Shown: piece after piece, positions 12,605-25,600 of the stretch | How positions within the stretch are numbered: position 1 is the stretch's first letter | Layout of the letters: each line of letters starts with the position of its first letter | From: Callaeas wilsoni | Lineage: Eukaryota > Chordata > Aves > Passeriformes > Callaeidae | Length of the DNA: 64,000 bases | Direction of reading: 5' to 3' | Assembly (NCBI GenBank): GCA_013398955.1 | Contig: VWPU01017687.1 | Coordinates: forward strand, 1 to 64,000 | Position numbers and translations under genes: made by a program | Notes under the pieces: generated by a model | What the model saw: only the letters and a program-made list of their open reading frames with translations | What the model was told of the DNA's origin: nothing | Databases searched by the model: none

Positions 12605-13277
12605 GCAGTTACATGTGCCAGAACACACTGGTACTTATCAACCAGCCAATCACGAAGTGTTGGTTTTTTTGTTTTGTTTGTTTGTTTTTTCTGTTTTGTT
12701 TTTTTTTGTGGGTTTTTAGTTATTAAATTTTTTTTTAGTTTTATTTTTTTTTGTTTTTAAAGTGAGGCTCCGTCAAGTCTTCCCCTCCCTCCCCTTATTC
12801 TTTTGAACCCCTCCCCAACCCCAACCCAACATGGTAGACCTAAGGACGGAAACACACCCAGTGCAAACAAAGTTAAAAAGCTATTTTTTCAGTATATATG
12901 TTTCTTAGCAACAACTTCCGTATAACATGAAAAAGTGAAAAACTAGAAACTAATTTTTTTAATTTTTTCTGTTTAAATTTAAATGGTATGTGTACTTGCT
13001 TCACATTGTCTTTCTAAGTTGGCGTTCACGATTCAAGTATTTCAAGAGTGATATGTTCTCTTTTTGGATTCATATTCCAAACGAAAAAACTGAAGTTATA
13101 TAAGGGAGGCAACTATGTGCTCAGACAGTCTGTCAATGACCCACCTTTTTTTCTTTCTCCGTTTTCTTTTTTCCTTTTATAAATGTATTTATTGCAAGTT
13201 GAAAAAAACGAAAAGGTCAAGTTAGTGCTGCTGCTGTTCCAAAAAAGGTCACGAGGTCAGAGTTGAAAGTTCTAAGT

Positions 13278-13668
13278 TCAGATTGAATCCGACCCTCCTC
13301 CCAGAAGGTCTCCAGGTAGTAAGGGAGCAGGGCTGCCCATTCTGTGTGGATCCTCTACGCTTGGGACCCCCCACAAGCTTGAAGAATAGTTTGGGGGCCC
13401 CCACAATGAAGCGCCAGTGAGATCACCCCCACTGCTGCCGCCGCCGCCACCACTGCTCCACTGCCCAAGCCCTGTTGACCCACCAAAGAGATTCAAAGCA
13501 GGTCCAACTGGATCTGTCTGGTTCTGTCCTGTCTCCAGGGATTGCCAGCCCGCTGCGGGTGCACTTGGGGTTGCTGCAGGTGTAGGGGGCTGAGCTTGTG
13601 CCAAAAAGCGACTAACCTCTTCATCTGTGGCAAACTCGGCCAGGATGGTAGTGTTTCCCAACACACAC
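13278..13668 (-). CDS. TNRC6B: TNRC6B last coding exon: RRM end and C-terminal tail
   Basis: Residues 1695-1824 and the TGA stop (minus-strand bases 13280-13278). [19 protein letters not shown] completes the RRM-like domain. A low-complexity tail follows: [51 protein letters not shown], and a terminal [21 protein letters not shown] is the CIM-2 motif for CCR4-NOT. The Gly run is encoded by GGC/GGT-type repeats around 13430-13450, so length polymorphism is likely. The acceptor is cttgtag. Confidence 0.97.
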
Positions 13669-16600
13669 CTACAAGGCAAGATACACGTAAGAAAAAAAAA
13701 AATTAGAATCAAAAGGTAAGGGCAAGGGATTCAGAAAGCATGGGAACAACAATAACAGGTGCCCAAAGCAAAGGAAGTATCAGCTACATTGCTACAATGG
13801 AGTGGACGTGGAAAACTTCAGCTGTTCTTGACAGTGAAACTCACTCAAAACACAAGAACCTCCATTTTATAAGGGGAAAAAACAAAACAGAAACACCCCA
13901 ACCCGCTTACCCAAACATTCAGTTATGTCTGAACAAAATCTTTATAAATTTAAACTAAGGTCCTGAACATTAACACCAAGAGCAATAAAAGTGCTTATAC
14001 CATGTAAGTAAATGCACATATGCCACCTTTCAAACAAAACAGAGGAAGAACACGTTGAAAGCCTTTGAAATTCAGGAGATTAGTATAATTCAAAAGTTTT
14101 CACTGAGTTTAGGGGCTTACATCCCCAATCCCGCACCCCTAAAGATTTCTGTCTCAAAACCTTGCTTACATGTGCAGTGCAGTCTGGGCCTTGGCCGCCT
14201 CCTGTTTGGTGTTATATCGGATGAGGGCGGTGCCCTGGGTCAGGTTCAGATGGAATGTCAGCAGTGGGCCATGCTGCATGCAGATCGTCCTCAAGGTTGA
14301 CCCATCAATCTGAGGAAGAACAGCCAAGACGAAACAGATGTTTGTAATTATTTCTCCAAACATACTTCAATCCTGACTTCGTCACAGTAATTGAAAGATA
14401 TTCTGCTCTCAGAAAGAAAAACAGATGAAAGCAGTGGGAAGTAAGCAGAAGTGACAGAAGCTGATTTTCAAACAGGAACTGGTATGCCTTAACTTCTCAC
14501 AATTACATGGAGTTTGCTTTAGTATGGAATAATCTGACTTATCTTTCCTGTTCACATATAGCTTGAGTCCAGTTTTCCCTCTCTCACTGAGCTTCTTACA
14601 CTGTCACGATCCTTACGTTCACAGCTTTTCCAGTAATTATATACAGCTTGTACTTCTCACCATCTTCAGTCATCAGAATTTGTACCAAAGGAACCAGAAT
14701 GTCTCAGTCTCCAGCTCTCTGATTCCAGCAGAATTTAGATAAACTAGTATTTAAAAGGTTTTTGCGAAACCGGAAATATCTCTACAATGAAATTTTCGAA
14801 AATTTATTTTGGTGCTTCTTTGTCTTTGTGGTTTATGAAACAGTGACAGAAAGAGTGAGTGATCTTGCTGCCAAACCCACCAATGTCCGTTCCGTCTGAA
14901 CTAGTGTTTTCACAGCAGTTGCTGCCTACATTCCTTCTGCAGCAGTAACAGCTTGTTGCTTACCTCCAGCAACAGCTGTTCTCCCAGGTATTCTGTACAG
15001 ACAGATTCCATTCCTGGTGTGCCACAGGAACATGGACACGTGAATGGGATCCGTATGTGAAAATAATTAAGGAAGTCCTGCTTTCTTCCTTCTTTTCTCC
15101 CTATTTTATAATACAGCTTCAAATGAGGGAAAAGGAAGTTGTGTAGGGGTACAAATATGGTCAAAGTTTAAACAGAGAACCTTGAAATGAACATATTGTT
15201 CCTTCCAAGCCTAACCATACTGTGAGTCTATGAATTCGTCTGAACCTTTACACTTCTCTAAGTGTACTGATCTACAATAAAGAGAGAATCCATAATGAGA
15301 CAATTATGATCTGTTTCTCTTTTCTACTAACTTAAATGCCTTCAAAATATATTCTTCTATTACATAATTTCTAAAGCAGCATTAAAGTATTTTACACAAG
15401 CCAGACTTAGAACTGTGCCTTTTCCTCACACCACTTCTTCCTTCATATCAAGGTAAACAGTCTTTTCTATGAAAGGAGCATGGTTTGCCATTTTGGGTGA
15501 TCAGATGGAGACCACAGCTTTTCCTTTCCCATCAACCTTTTTTGTAGACTGTAGAAGCATGGTAAATTATCCTGCTGAACAGAGGACTCTGTCTAGACTT
15601 TAGGGTGCTGCTGATAATCATATAGGCTTTTCCTAGCCCTTCAATACAGGACTAATTGGGAATGCTGAAACCAAGATCTCCATGGAATTCATTCTGAATG
15701 GCAGCAAAGCTTTGAGAATACTTGCAAAAATAACCTAACTAGACTGGTTTTGGCAGGATTGCTGGAAAAATTCTGTGGTTTCACTATGGAAACACAAAAG
15801 TGAAAACTGGCAGTTACATCAAATTTCTTACTGACAACATCCTAAAGAACAGTTACAAACCGTTCCACATTATAGTAATGAAATTTACCCTCACTTTTCT
15901 AAGAAAAATCTTTCTGTTCAATCATTTTTTATAACTCTTAAGTAATGTTCAGCAAAACCTGAACATCTTAAAGTTAGCTGAAGAGATTACAATAGAAAAA
16001 CCAGTCAGACTGCAGCTCAGTTCAGTAGAAATACATTGCATATGCTGACAAACCTGATTTTGTCAGATTTTATTCAAAGAGAAACAACTGAAGAATTCAC
16101 AAATCCTTGCTAAAGCAAACAAGTTTCCAGAAACAACCACAGAAAATACCTGTGGAGTGAGATTGTGAAGAACCAGCCAGTAGCTAGGACGAACTGAGCC
16201 ACCATCACTCCAAGTAGATGCTGCAAATTATAAGACAGAGCAATCAAGACAGATTTGATACAAAGAAAAACCATCTTTCTTCACAGTTAAGTCTTTCAGA
16301 AAAAGTCAGCATTACCAGCCCTGTTAAAACATGAAAGTCTAATCTTCAGTTCTGAAAACAAAACCACACCTTTCCTCACATTTCACATCAAGATTCATTT
16401 TAACAGAGTTTATTTTTGAGGAGTTTCCCACTCACAGCAAGCATCTAGTCTCGAAAGGCCCTATGTAGCAGGTACTCTCTTCTGGCAGCTCTCAGTCCTT
16501 CTTCATTCATTCTCTGCAGCAGGACCTAGGATTCCACCTCCCACCCACCCCAATTACTGACAGCAAATTTCCATTTCAAGAAGGAACTTTCTTTTTTTCC

Positions 16601-19600
16601 TATTACCAAACAACTGCAACTTTCTTTCCTCCAAACATACACTGCTCAGGTCTGATCAGTGGTGCTACCAGCTGATTGTTCTCACCAGAGCCAAGCCTTG
16701 AGTCCTGTGCCCCCCAGCCCCTGACCGATCGGGGTGCTGTGCTGTTCCATGGAGATGATGGTTTGGGGTTGGTCAGGCCAGGAGGTGGGCGGGGCAGCCC
16801 TGTAGTGTTCCTTGAGGAAATATGGTTTTTCCACATCTTGTTGGAGAGATGAGTGGGATTGTGTCCTATGGGATCTGGGGACCATGTTGATTTGTAATCA
16901 CTGAATTTTGCTAGAAGATTAAAGAAATTGTATGTATTAGAGAAACTTGCGAGATTAAGTACCTATTCTATCACAGTAAGTCTTTTGACTGCATTTATAT
17001 TGGAGACAATCAGGAAGCACAGAACCATACAATAGTTGATTTATCATACCAAAACTCCCCCATGCTACATGTAAGTTAATCTTTGCTTATTTTATACATG
17101 CTGACCAAAAAAATTGTAATATACCTAGATCGTTTATGATAATGTAGCTGATTGCAGTATGTTATATCATTAATTAGATGAACAGCAACTTTTATGTCCA
17201 CACTACATTCCATCTGAGAACTTCTTACAAGTTTGGGCACTACTGACCTTTAATGAAACAGAACCTTCTTCAAGTAAAAAAACGTGCAGAGAACTGAAAG
17301 GAGTATTTACCATTCTTGGTCTACTAAGCTAATGTTACCTCCTAAAGATGTTCTCCCTAGAAGATCAAAGCTTTCTTGTAAATCACAAATCTCACACAAT
17401 GTTGACACAGCAGAAACACATAAAGAAGGCTAATTAGCTGTGTGACAGCTGGACTTTTAAACAATCTTGATAGTGCATTTTTTTACTAGAAAGCATTACC
17501 GGATGTCTATTAGAAGACCAGCAGTGGATATCCTTAACACATTTCAAGAACTCTTTATAAAGAAATGCAATAAAAGACAAAAAAAAAAGCACTTCCAAAA
17601 CACCACTATTGGCCATGAATATTTGTGAGCTCTGCCTAAACCAGTTTTTTAAAAAAGGCAGACTGCAAATTCTCCCACAACTTCTGACACCAAGGGACAT
17701 TTCAAAAGTCAAAATTCCTTGAAAATTTCTCTTTGTTCTGCAATGAGAACCAGCCAACATAGACATGGCAATCTGGGGGAAAAGGCTCTGTCAGACATTA
17801 TCTTAATCATAACTCTCATGTATGTGTGTGCAAACATGTGCATCTAATTTTAGTCACCAACAATGGTGAATTACTGATTTGAAACAAAGTGAAAAAAATA
17901 CAGATTTACGATATGCTAGGGCATAATAAAATAACACATCTGGAAGCCAAGACCATAAACTTTCAGCATATATAAGCATGCTTCAATTTACAGCTGGATC
18001 TCTGTATTTCCACGACACAGTAATGGTCAGTAGCAAGCAGGTTTCAAGCACTAACCTCTGAAAGTGTGTTAAAGTGCTTAAAAATCTGCTTTCACTAGAC
18101 TCTGCTTTACAGATAGGTGATTCTAAATTCCCAGTTCAGATGATTGGCTTTGACTGTAAAACACTTGTATCTAGTAGATCAACAGAAATTGGTAGGTGTC
18201 AGTGGTCTAATTTCCTCAATACAACTACAACTTCAATATATTTTTATCTCTTGGGTCTTTCTTATCTGCTAGACAAAAATTAAGCAAAGGCAAGAAGGTG
18301 CTACATGCCGTTCCTTTCCCCAGGCTTTAACAGAGGAATCTTCTATGTCACTAGAATGCTGCATACACTGCTTCAAATCAAAGCCAGCTCATAAACTGGT
18401 GGCAGGAACTCAGTTTTTCTTAAGGACTAAAGGGCATTTTTAACACATTTTGTGAAGATGCTGAGCTAATGTCTGAACACAACTTTTATTCAGTGTGATG
18501 AAAAAACCTAAACTTCGGGCCAGATGTAGCTCTCAGCTCTGTTCATCACCTCTGCTATTTAAACACAATTCTTCATTTTTAAGTAATTGTCAAGACAGTG
18601 AGGTCTTTGACAAAAAACCTCTGACATTTGCAAGAAGGTTAAAATCCCAATGGTTCATCTGGAGCGAGTATTTCCAGCATTTTACTCCAAAGCGTGTGCA
18701 GAAACAGTTTTTTACCAGAAACCTTTGGAGACCTTTTTATGAAGGATCTGAGACAGATACTAAAGTTTATATTCACAGGCCAGCCATTAAAAGCCAGAGG
18801 ACTAAATGTCCTCACTATCCAGATTTCAGGGAATGATGAGTGCTATAAAAGGCAAGGCAAAAACATTCCTTTCACAGCACTCCCATGTTCTAAAGTTAAA
18901 ATAAATAAAAATCAACTCACCTTTACTCATACATACACAAGCAGGTCATATTTTAAAAATTATGCCATGTGAACAGATTGTACACGCACTGTTTTATCTT
19001 TCCTTTTGCATCTGCTGCTTCCTACTACTCTATTCCTTAACTTGCATAATATGCTGGTTTTGGCTGGGGTAGAGTAAATTCTCTTCATAGTACCTGGTAT
19101 GGGGCTGTGTTTTGGATTTGTGCTAGGAACAGCGTGGATAATACAGATGATTTAGTTATACTGCTGAGCAGTGCTTATACAGCATCGACACCTTTTCTGT
19201 TTCTCATATCCTCCCACCAGCAGGAGGGATGGGGGTGCACAAGAAGCTGGGAGGAAACATAGCCAGGACAGCTGACCCCAACTGTGCAAAGGGATATTCC
19301 ATACCATATGGAGTCATGCTCAGCATATAAAGGCTGGGGGAAGAACAAGGAGGGAGGTTACGTTCAGAGTTAGCGTGTTTGCCTTCCCAAGTCACTGCTA
19401 CACACGATGGACTAGATACTCCAAGTGGAACAACAATGAACTAGTTCCAAATGAAGAATGCTTTCTTCTGGGTAAGTTTCAGAGCCTGCATACCTGAAGT
19501 GCTATGAACGTTGGTGAAGGAATTGTCAGAGGCACTGTAGGGCCAGGCACCAGGTGAAGGCAGCGAGGTGTTGAGGGAAGAATTAGACCCTATCAAAGAG

Positions 19601-22600
19601 AAAAGGAGAGAGTAAGAGGAGACCAAGTTCAGAGAGTTTCTGTAACACCACTAAACCTCAAGAGAGCCACAACTGTACCAATGCCAAACTTCCAGGTGAT
19701 CCCAGCCACAGTGCAAAGGCACGCAGCTTCCTTCTCAGGCAAACACAACAGACTGTTCGCCTGCTACAACCGCAACATCGCAATAATCTCGAGTATCAGA
19801 GTGACTCTGACAATCACAGACCAGCCGTTCACTGTTTTACCTGTGGTGTTGTCCCGCAGAAGTTGGTGGTCAGTATCTACAATGGGAGATGTGGCTGTCC
19901 CCCCCAGCACACTTCCAGGGGTCACATAGGGGTCAGATTCAGGGTCAATGTTTTGTATACCTTTCCACGGCACTCCTGGTTGGAACTCTGGGACAGGAGA
20001 GAAAAAGGAATTAGATGCAATCAGGGAAATGTCATTTACTAGAAGTAATTGCTGAAGGTATTTCAGGAGTGTAAACACTTGTCTTCTACACTGCTCCTCA
20101 GGGGCAAAAAAAGACTACATGTTAGAATTGTAATCTATTTCACAATTCCTCCCACAGCACTAGCTCTGGTGTTGTATGAATACAAGTCTGCACCACAAAA
20201 GAAGTGGTACAAGTGCATCCATCCAGTCTCCCTTTAAGTGCTTCTGCTTTGCTACATTCAGATGAGGTTTCAACAGTTTTAATGAATTCTGTACAAGATA
20301 TGTAAGATTAGATTCTGTACACATACTAGGTGTGTGTGCAGAAGCCTTTCTTGAGGAAAGGCTACCTACCTTAGGAGTTTGGACACACATTTGACACATC
20401 ACACTGCATGTACACACACACTTTATACATTACCTATCAATACTGAGGTGAGATGCCTTGTGGTAAAAGTAATGTATATACTCACTGACATTCTTCATGC
20501 TTCACAATGAGATGGGATATACTTATCATGCTTTAGTTTCAACTCTAGCTCCAGGCATGCCAGAATTTTAAGACAAGAGGATGAATTATATTAAATACGA
20601 ACACACAAAGACTCTAGTTACTGTAAGAAAGATCAGTAACTTGGTTCCTTTAATGAATAAAGTGCTGTGGTCAGTTCTGGAAGCAGTGGTGCAAAAGTAA
20701 AACTGACAAACACAAAAACAAGTAAAGAAGCTTCATATACTATGTGACAATTTGTGTAAGTGTGAGAAGAGTGCAAAGGTGGCAGATTCATCCCCTGCAG
20801 ACACAAGTCCAGGATACAGAATTCCCAATCTGAATTTCTGAAATAATTAATAATAGAATATTCGAGTGTATTTAAAGATCCGTTATTAAAAGTGGGATCC
20901 AAGATGCACTCTCTAGAACAAAGCAATGTAGGATGAATCTGGCATGGAAGGGTTCATTTCAGTCAATTTTGTAATGAAGAAGTATAGTCAAGACTATGAC
21001 TTTCACAGACAAATACAGAAGAAAATACGATACTACTGGTTCAAACTATTGCCACAGCAAGGCAGTATTAGATTGTGATAAAGCAGGGGAGAATCTGAGA
21101 GAAGACAAAAGAAATGCCCCACTGGGTCAGAACTGTGGTCCATCTAGTCCAGTATTTTGCCAACAGCAGTAGGAGAAATACCATTAAGGGACAGAACACA
21201 AACCTGGCCACTATCTGTGGACTACTGGCCTCACACTCTCTCAGTATCCACAGCTCTCCTACCTAAGATGGCAGAAATACCCACTGTCTGCTAGCACTAG
21301 CTTGTGAAACTGTTTTTCCACCATTTTATCCAATCACTGTATCAACTTGCTAGTACCATCTGTCTCAAGAAGCTGTGAAAGCAACACAACCCATAAGTTC
21401 ACCACTCCTGATGGAAAAAAAGCTCCCATCTATTTAAAATTTGTATCCTTTTAATTCCAGCATTTGCATCATGGTTCTAGCACTGCAGGAGTCATGGAAC
21501 TACAATTCTGCATTTATCTTGTTCACTGCCTTCATGATTTTATAAACATCAGCTACATCTCCCAGTCTTTAGTAACTCAACAAAATAATGCATGTATCAA
21601 CACTTTAACATTATGAGCAATCAGCACTATATCATGGAAGGACTCTGCTCAGCCACTGCCAAAATACTGCCATCCCCTGACAAGCAGGACCACCTTATTG
21701 TTAAGGAAGAAACAATACAGCTCTGGGGTCTACTCAAAATATCTTCTCTGTTCTGAGACAAAGAATCCATGAACACAGGTTAGAATCTGTATATTAGAAT
21801 TTGTTTGGAGGGAAAAAAAAAAGAGAACTCAAAGCCTTCTATCTGCAAAGATTCTGAGAATTGGTGAGACTGAAAATAAAGTGCACAGAAAGCTCTAATC
21901 AAACGGTTAATGAATATACAAACAAGGCTCCAAGGATCAGGCGTATTATTGTTCATGAACACATTCACTCATCAGTGTAACCCTGGTCTGGAAAAGCATT
22001 TCCTGGAACTTCAGCACACTGACAAATTTCCAAACTTTCCTTTGGGGCTGATAGTTATCATGCACATTCACCAACTCTTGTCTACAGACATGCTCTTTTA
22101 TTTCTAGGCAGTAAGGAAGACATAAAATGCATTTCTCCACTGATACTTGAAAGGTCCTCTCAAAAAGTTCAAACGTAAGATTACTGTGAAAACCATCGCA
22201 GACACATCCAGGCCAGTTTGCCAGAAGTATGACTGATCTTGAATGGGAAAATTACAGTCTAAATATTACCTAAGTATGCAAGTCTGTGCAACATAACCAA
22301 AAGACATAGTTCTCACCAATGCAGCAAAACTTGCTCTCACCTCCAGGTGTGATATCAGTTTGATTGGGCACCACTTCATTTATCTTTTTGCTGAACAATA
22401 CTGCTCTCTTGAACAGCAGAATTTCTGCGGCAGATAGCATTTAGGAGGAAAACGTGAAAGGTGTAGTCAGGGTGAATGCTGAGTGACCACTGTTTTCATT
22501 CAAAGGAAAAATGCATCTATTTCAAGAGGTTTTCTCTTGTAAACTCATTTTTGTTAACAACTTGTTTTCCAGCACTGGGAGGAAGAATTCTATCTCCATG

Positions 22601-25600
22601 CCAGGAACTGACAGTGGACCTCATCTACAAGCTCATAGAGAAGGACTTAAGAGTGTAAAGTCAGTTTAGGTCTTCATTCTTCATCAGGGGTGTTGTGTTG
22701 ATAAGGTAGATCACAATTTCAGTTTTCCTTGTCAATGAAGTCCGTAAGTTAGACTATGAGACAGCTCAGCTGGCTGATGGTTATGGAACAGTAACCTGCC
22801 CCAGCAGCCTATGGATCTCGTAAGAGGGGAACAGCAATACAGCAATAACTGAATAAATGCCACCTGCCAAAACCCAGGATCTGTTACATGAGGCCTGAAA
22901 TCATAGTCTTGGGCTACTTACACAAGAAATTAGGGATAGTACTGAGGATTTCAGTGAAATTTTATGTTCAGAATTTGTGAACTTCACTTATCCTCTCACA
23001 GTGGTGAGGCAGTCAGCAACAAAAAAATTTACTTATCACTAACAATGGGACTACAGATATCACTAGGGAAGCTCTACACTATCAACAAGGGGCAAAGAGT
23101 AGCTATCCAGCTTCTCACTTCTGTAACAGTTTTGGTACCAAGAACCTTGCCAAAGCCAGTGACTGCTCCAAAACTTAGAAACACCGCAGAGCTGATCCTC
23201 ACAAGTCTCTCGTAACATTCTGAGCAGTGCTGTGTTTCTCAGTATTATACAGGGGAATGGTGACTAAGGAAACAAGTTCAGCAACAACAAGTTTGTGAGT
23301 GATGTCTGGTAAAAGATTACATTTTGGGAGTTTCTGGCATTATGAACAGCAACTCCGGTCCAAAAAGATCCATACTTAACAACCACGCTGACAGAAGTGT
23401 AACCCAAATACACCTGTACAGAATGCAGTGAGCAGTATGAAAATTTGTGGGTGTGCAGATGTTTTGGGATAACTAATTCTTTAGCTCTGTTAGCTCATCA
23501 GAAAATTCTTTCTTGCCTGAGTTAGACACTGAGGGCTTCCCTCATAAAAATCTTCAACTACATTTTCTAGGTTTCCTGCAGTTGTATCTGTCACACAGAT
23601 TCCTAGGCTTTCTGATGCAAGGTCTGTGCTACTGCTTTACCCAAGAGATGTACCTGCACTTTGACTTTTTTGTGCTGGAGGGGATACACAGCAGAGGGTT
23701 TGCGGTTAGTAATGTTTTCCTGGAATGCAACTGTCTTCCAGACAAGAGAAAAATCACAGCATCCACTATTTGCTGAACAGCATCAGTGATTACTTTGTGC
23801 AACTTCAAGGACAACACTCTGTTTAAATAAATGTTTTATATAAAAAATTATCTGTGTATTCAAATTCATATGTACTTTTCCTAGAGTTTTCTAGCAGAAA
23901 CATAAAATTCTGCCAGTAAACCTAGAAAACTTAAAAAATGTGCATCAGCCTGTCATCCCAAAAGCAAGAGACTTCTACCCAAGCCACAAGATTCCTGAGC
24001 ATAACTGAAGCATTGCAACACTCTTCTACCCTTTATGTGACACGAACAAAAGTGAACCACAACAGTGGTGTTCCCACCATCACAAAAAACCCCCTACTTG
24101 ACATCTTTTTCTTTCTGATTCCACACTATCAATAAGAATTTCTACACTCTGTGTCAGCCTACCACAGCACAAATAAGGAACCAGTGCAAAAGAAGGGAGA
24201 TGGTGTTGTGTATTCTACGAACACGTTTTCATGAAAGTTTTTGTAAATGTAAAGTCACAAAACCACAGAAGATATGAGTTCACCTAATGAAAACCAAACA
24301 CTATGCAGGCAATTCAGCAGTTAGTTCATATTTAGCCCAGCATTTTTTTACTGGAAATTCAACATTTATGTTCTACTTTAATGTGGAAGAAATTTCAAAA
24401 TCAAAATAGGCCAAGCCACGCAAGTATTTTCTTTGCAATGGCTATTTAACTAAGTACGACGAGGAAAGGTCCAGCACATCTATCCTAAAGCAAGGACACA
24501 ACCCCTGCCTTATGTAATACCTGGAGGCCAGCTGGCATTGCTGGATTTACTTCCGATCTTGTTTGTTGGTGGAGATTTGGCAGGTAACCAACTATCACCA
24601 GCAGGGCCTGCATGGCTGCCGAGCGGGTCGCCCTGGATTATGTCAAACTGGTTGTAGGGCGATCCTCCGCGAGCCTTTCCAGGGGGCACTATTGCACCTG
24701 AAGCATAAAAAACATACAGTTACACTCGGGAAAGGGTGGGATCTTTAGGAGCATGATATATTAACACAAAAATATTAAGATGCATACTGGTGAGGCAAGA
24801 CATAGTTTCATCTAAGCTATTTCACCTCTGGCAAGAGGACCCTACAAGGCCATTCCCAAAATTCCCCTTCTCACCATTTTTGTGCATATTGGCATCTTGT
24901 GAAGCCACAGAGGGCAGCCCTTCCATCATAGTCCACTGCTTAAAGCGGGATTCTGTTCCAGCCTCTTTCCCTCCCACCATGCCATAATCCATGCCACTTG
25001 AGCCAAAGCCTGTGAAACAAACAAACAAAACTCCATTGTCATTTTCTGCTTTAAGTATCTTTAAACAGGAAGCCATTGAGATCATAAGAAAAAGGTGAAA
25101 AAAAAATCAGCAACAGCAACAGGTATGTTCAAGTTCAAGAGGCATCTTCCAAATAAGTGTCTTAGGTCAGTATGCCATGATATGCTTTCTTCTTAGATTT
25201 GTCTTCTTCCCCATGTAATGAAAAATAATGCAATTTGATTCAAAGCTGACACTTGTCATAACCTTTGCTCTAATGCTTATACAGAAATTACTCATTTCTG
25301 GACCCAAACATAAGTGACTAACACAATTACCATATTAATAATATGGAAGCAACCGGCAATGCACCAAACCTCCTTCCACAGAGCACTTACCACCTGAACC
25401 GTATCCAGGTATTTGCCCTTTGGTCTGTAAATCTGAGAGACCCACATTCAAAGGATTGGGTACCATGCTGTCTAAGTGTGGCTTAGGCCCAACAGGGTGG
25501 GATGGCGAATGCTTCATGCCAGGCTGCCTCTGCTGCTGCTGCTGGAGGGCACTCACCATACGAGCAATCTGCAAATGAAAGAAAAAACTGCTTCATCTAC

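Larger units (their letters stand above)
100..13277 (-). other. TNRC6B: TNRC6B 3' UTR, about 13.1 kb, apparently unspliced
   Basis: From the stop codon to the terminal poly(A) signal I see no coding exon, and none of the short ORFs on either strand resembles a known protein. A multi-kilobase 3' UTR is also known for mammalian TNRC6B. It holds many homopolymer runs, CA-rich tracts, an antisense MIR SINE, let-7 seed matches and Pumilio-type sites, listed separately. Other AATAAA hexamers (minus strand) occur near 542, 7173, 10048, 10070, 12745 and 13192, so shorter isoforms are possible. Confidence 0.8.
13669..16685 (-). other. TNRC6B: Introns s-t, t-u and u-last
   Basis: Introns of 465, 1840 and 501 bp around the RRM exons. 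No repeat, RNA gene or extra exon recognised. Confidence 0.82.
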
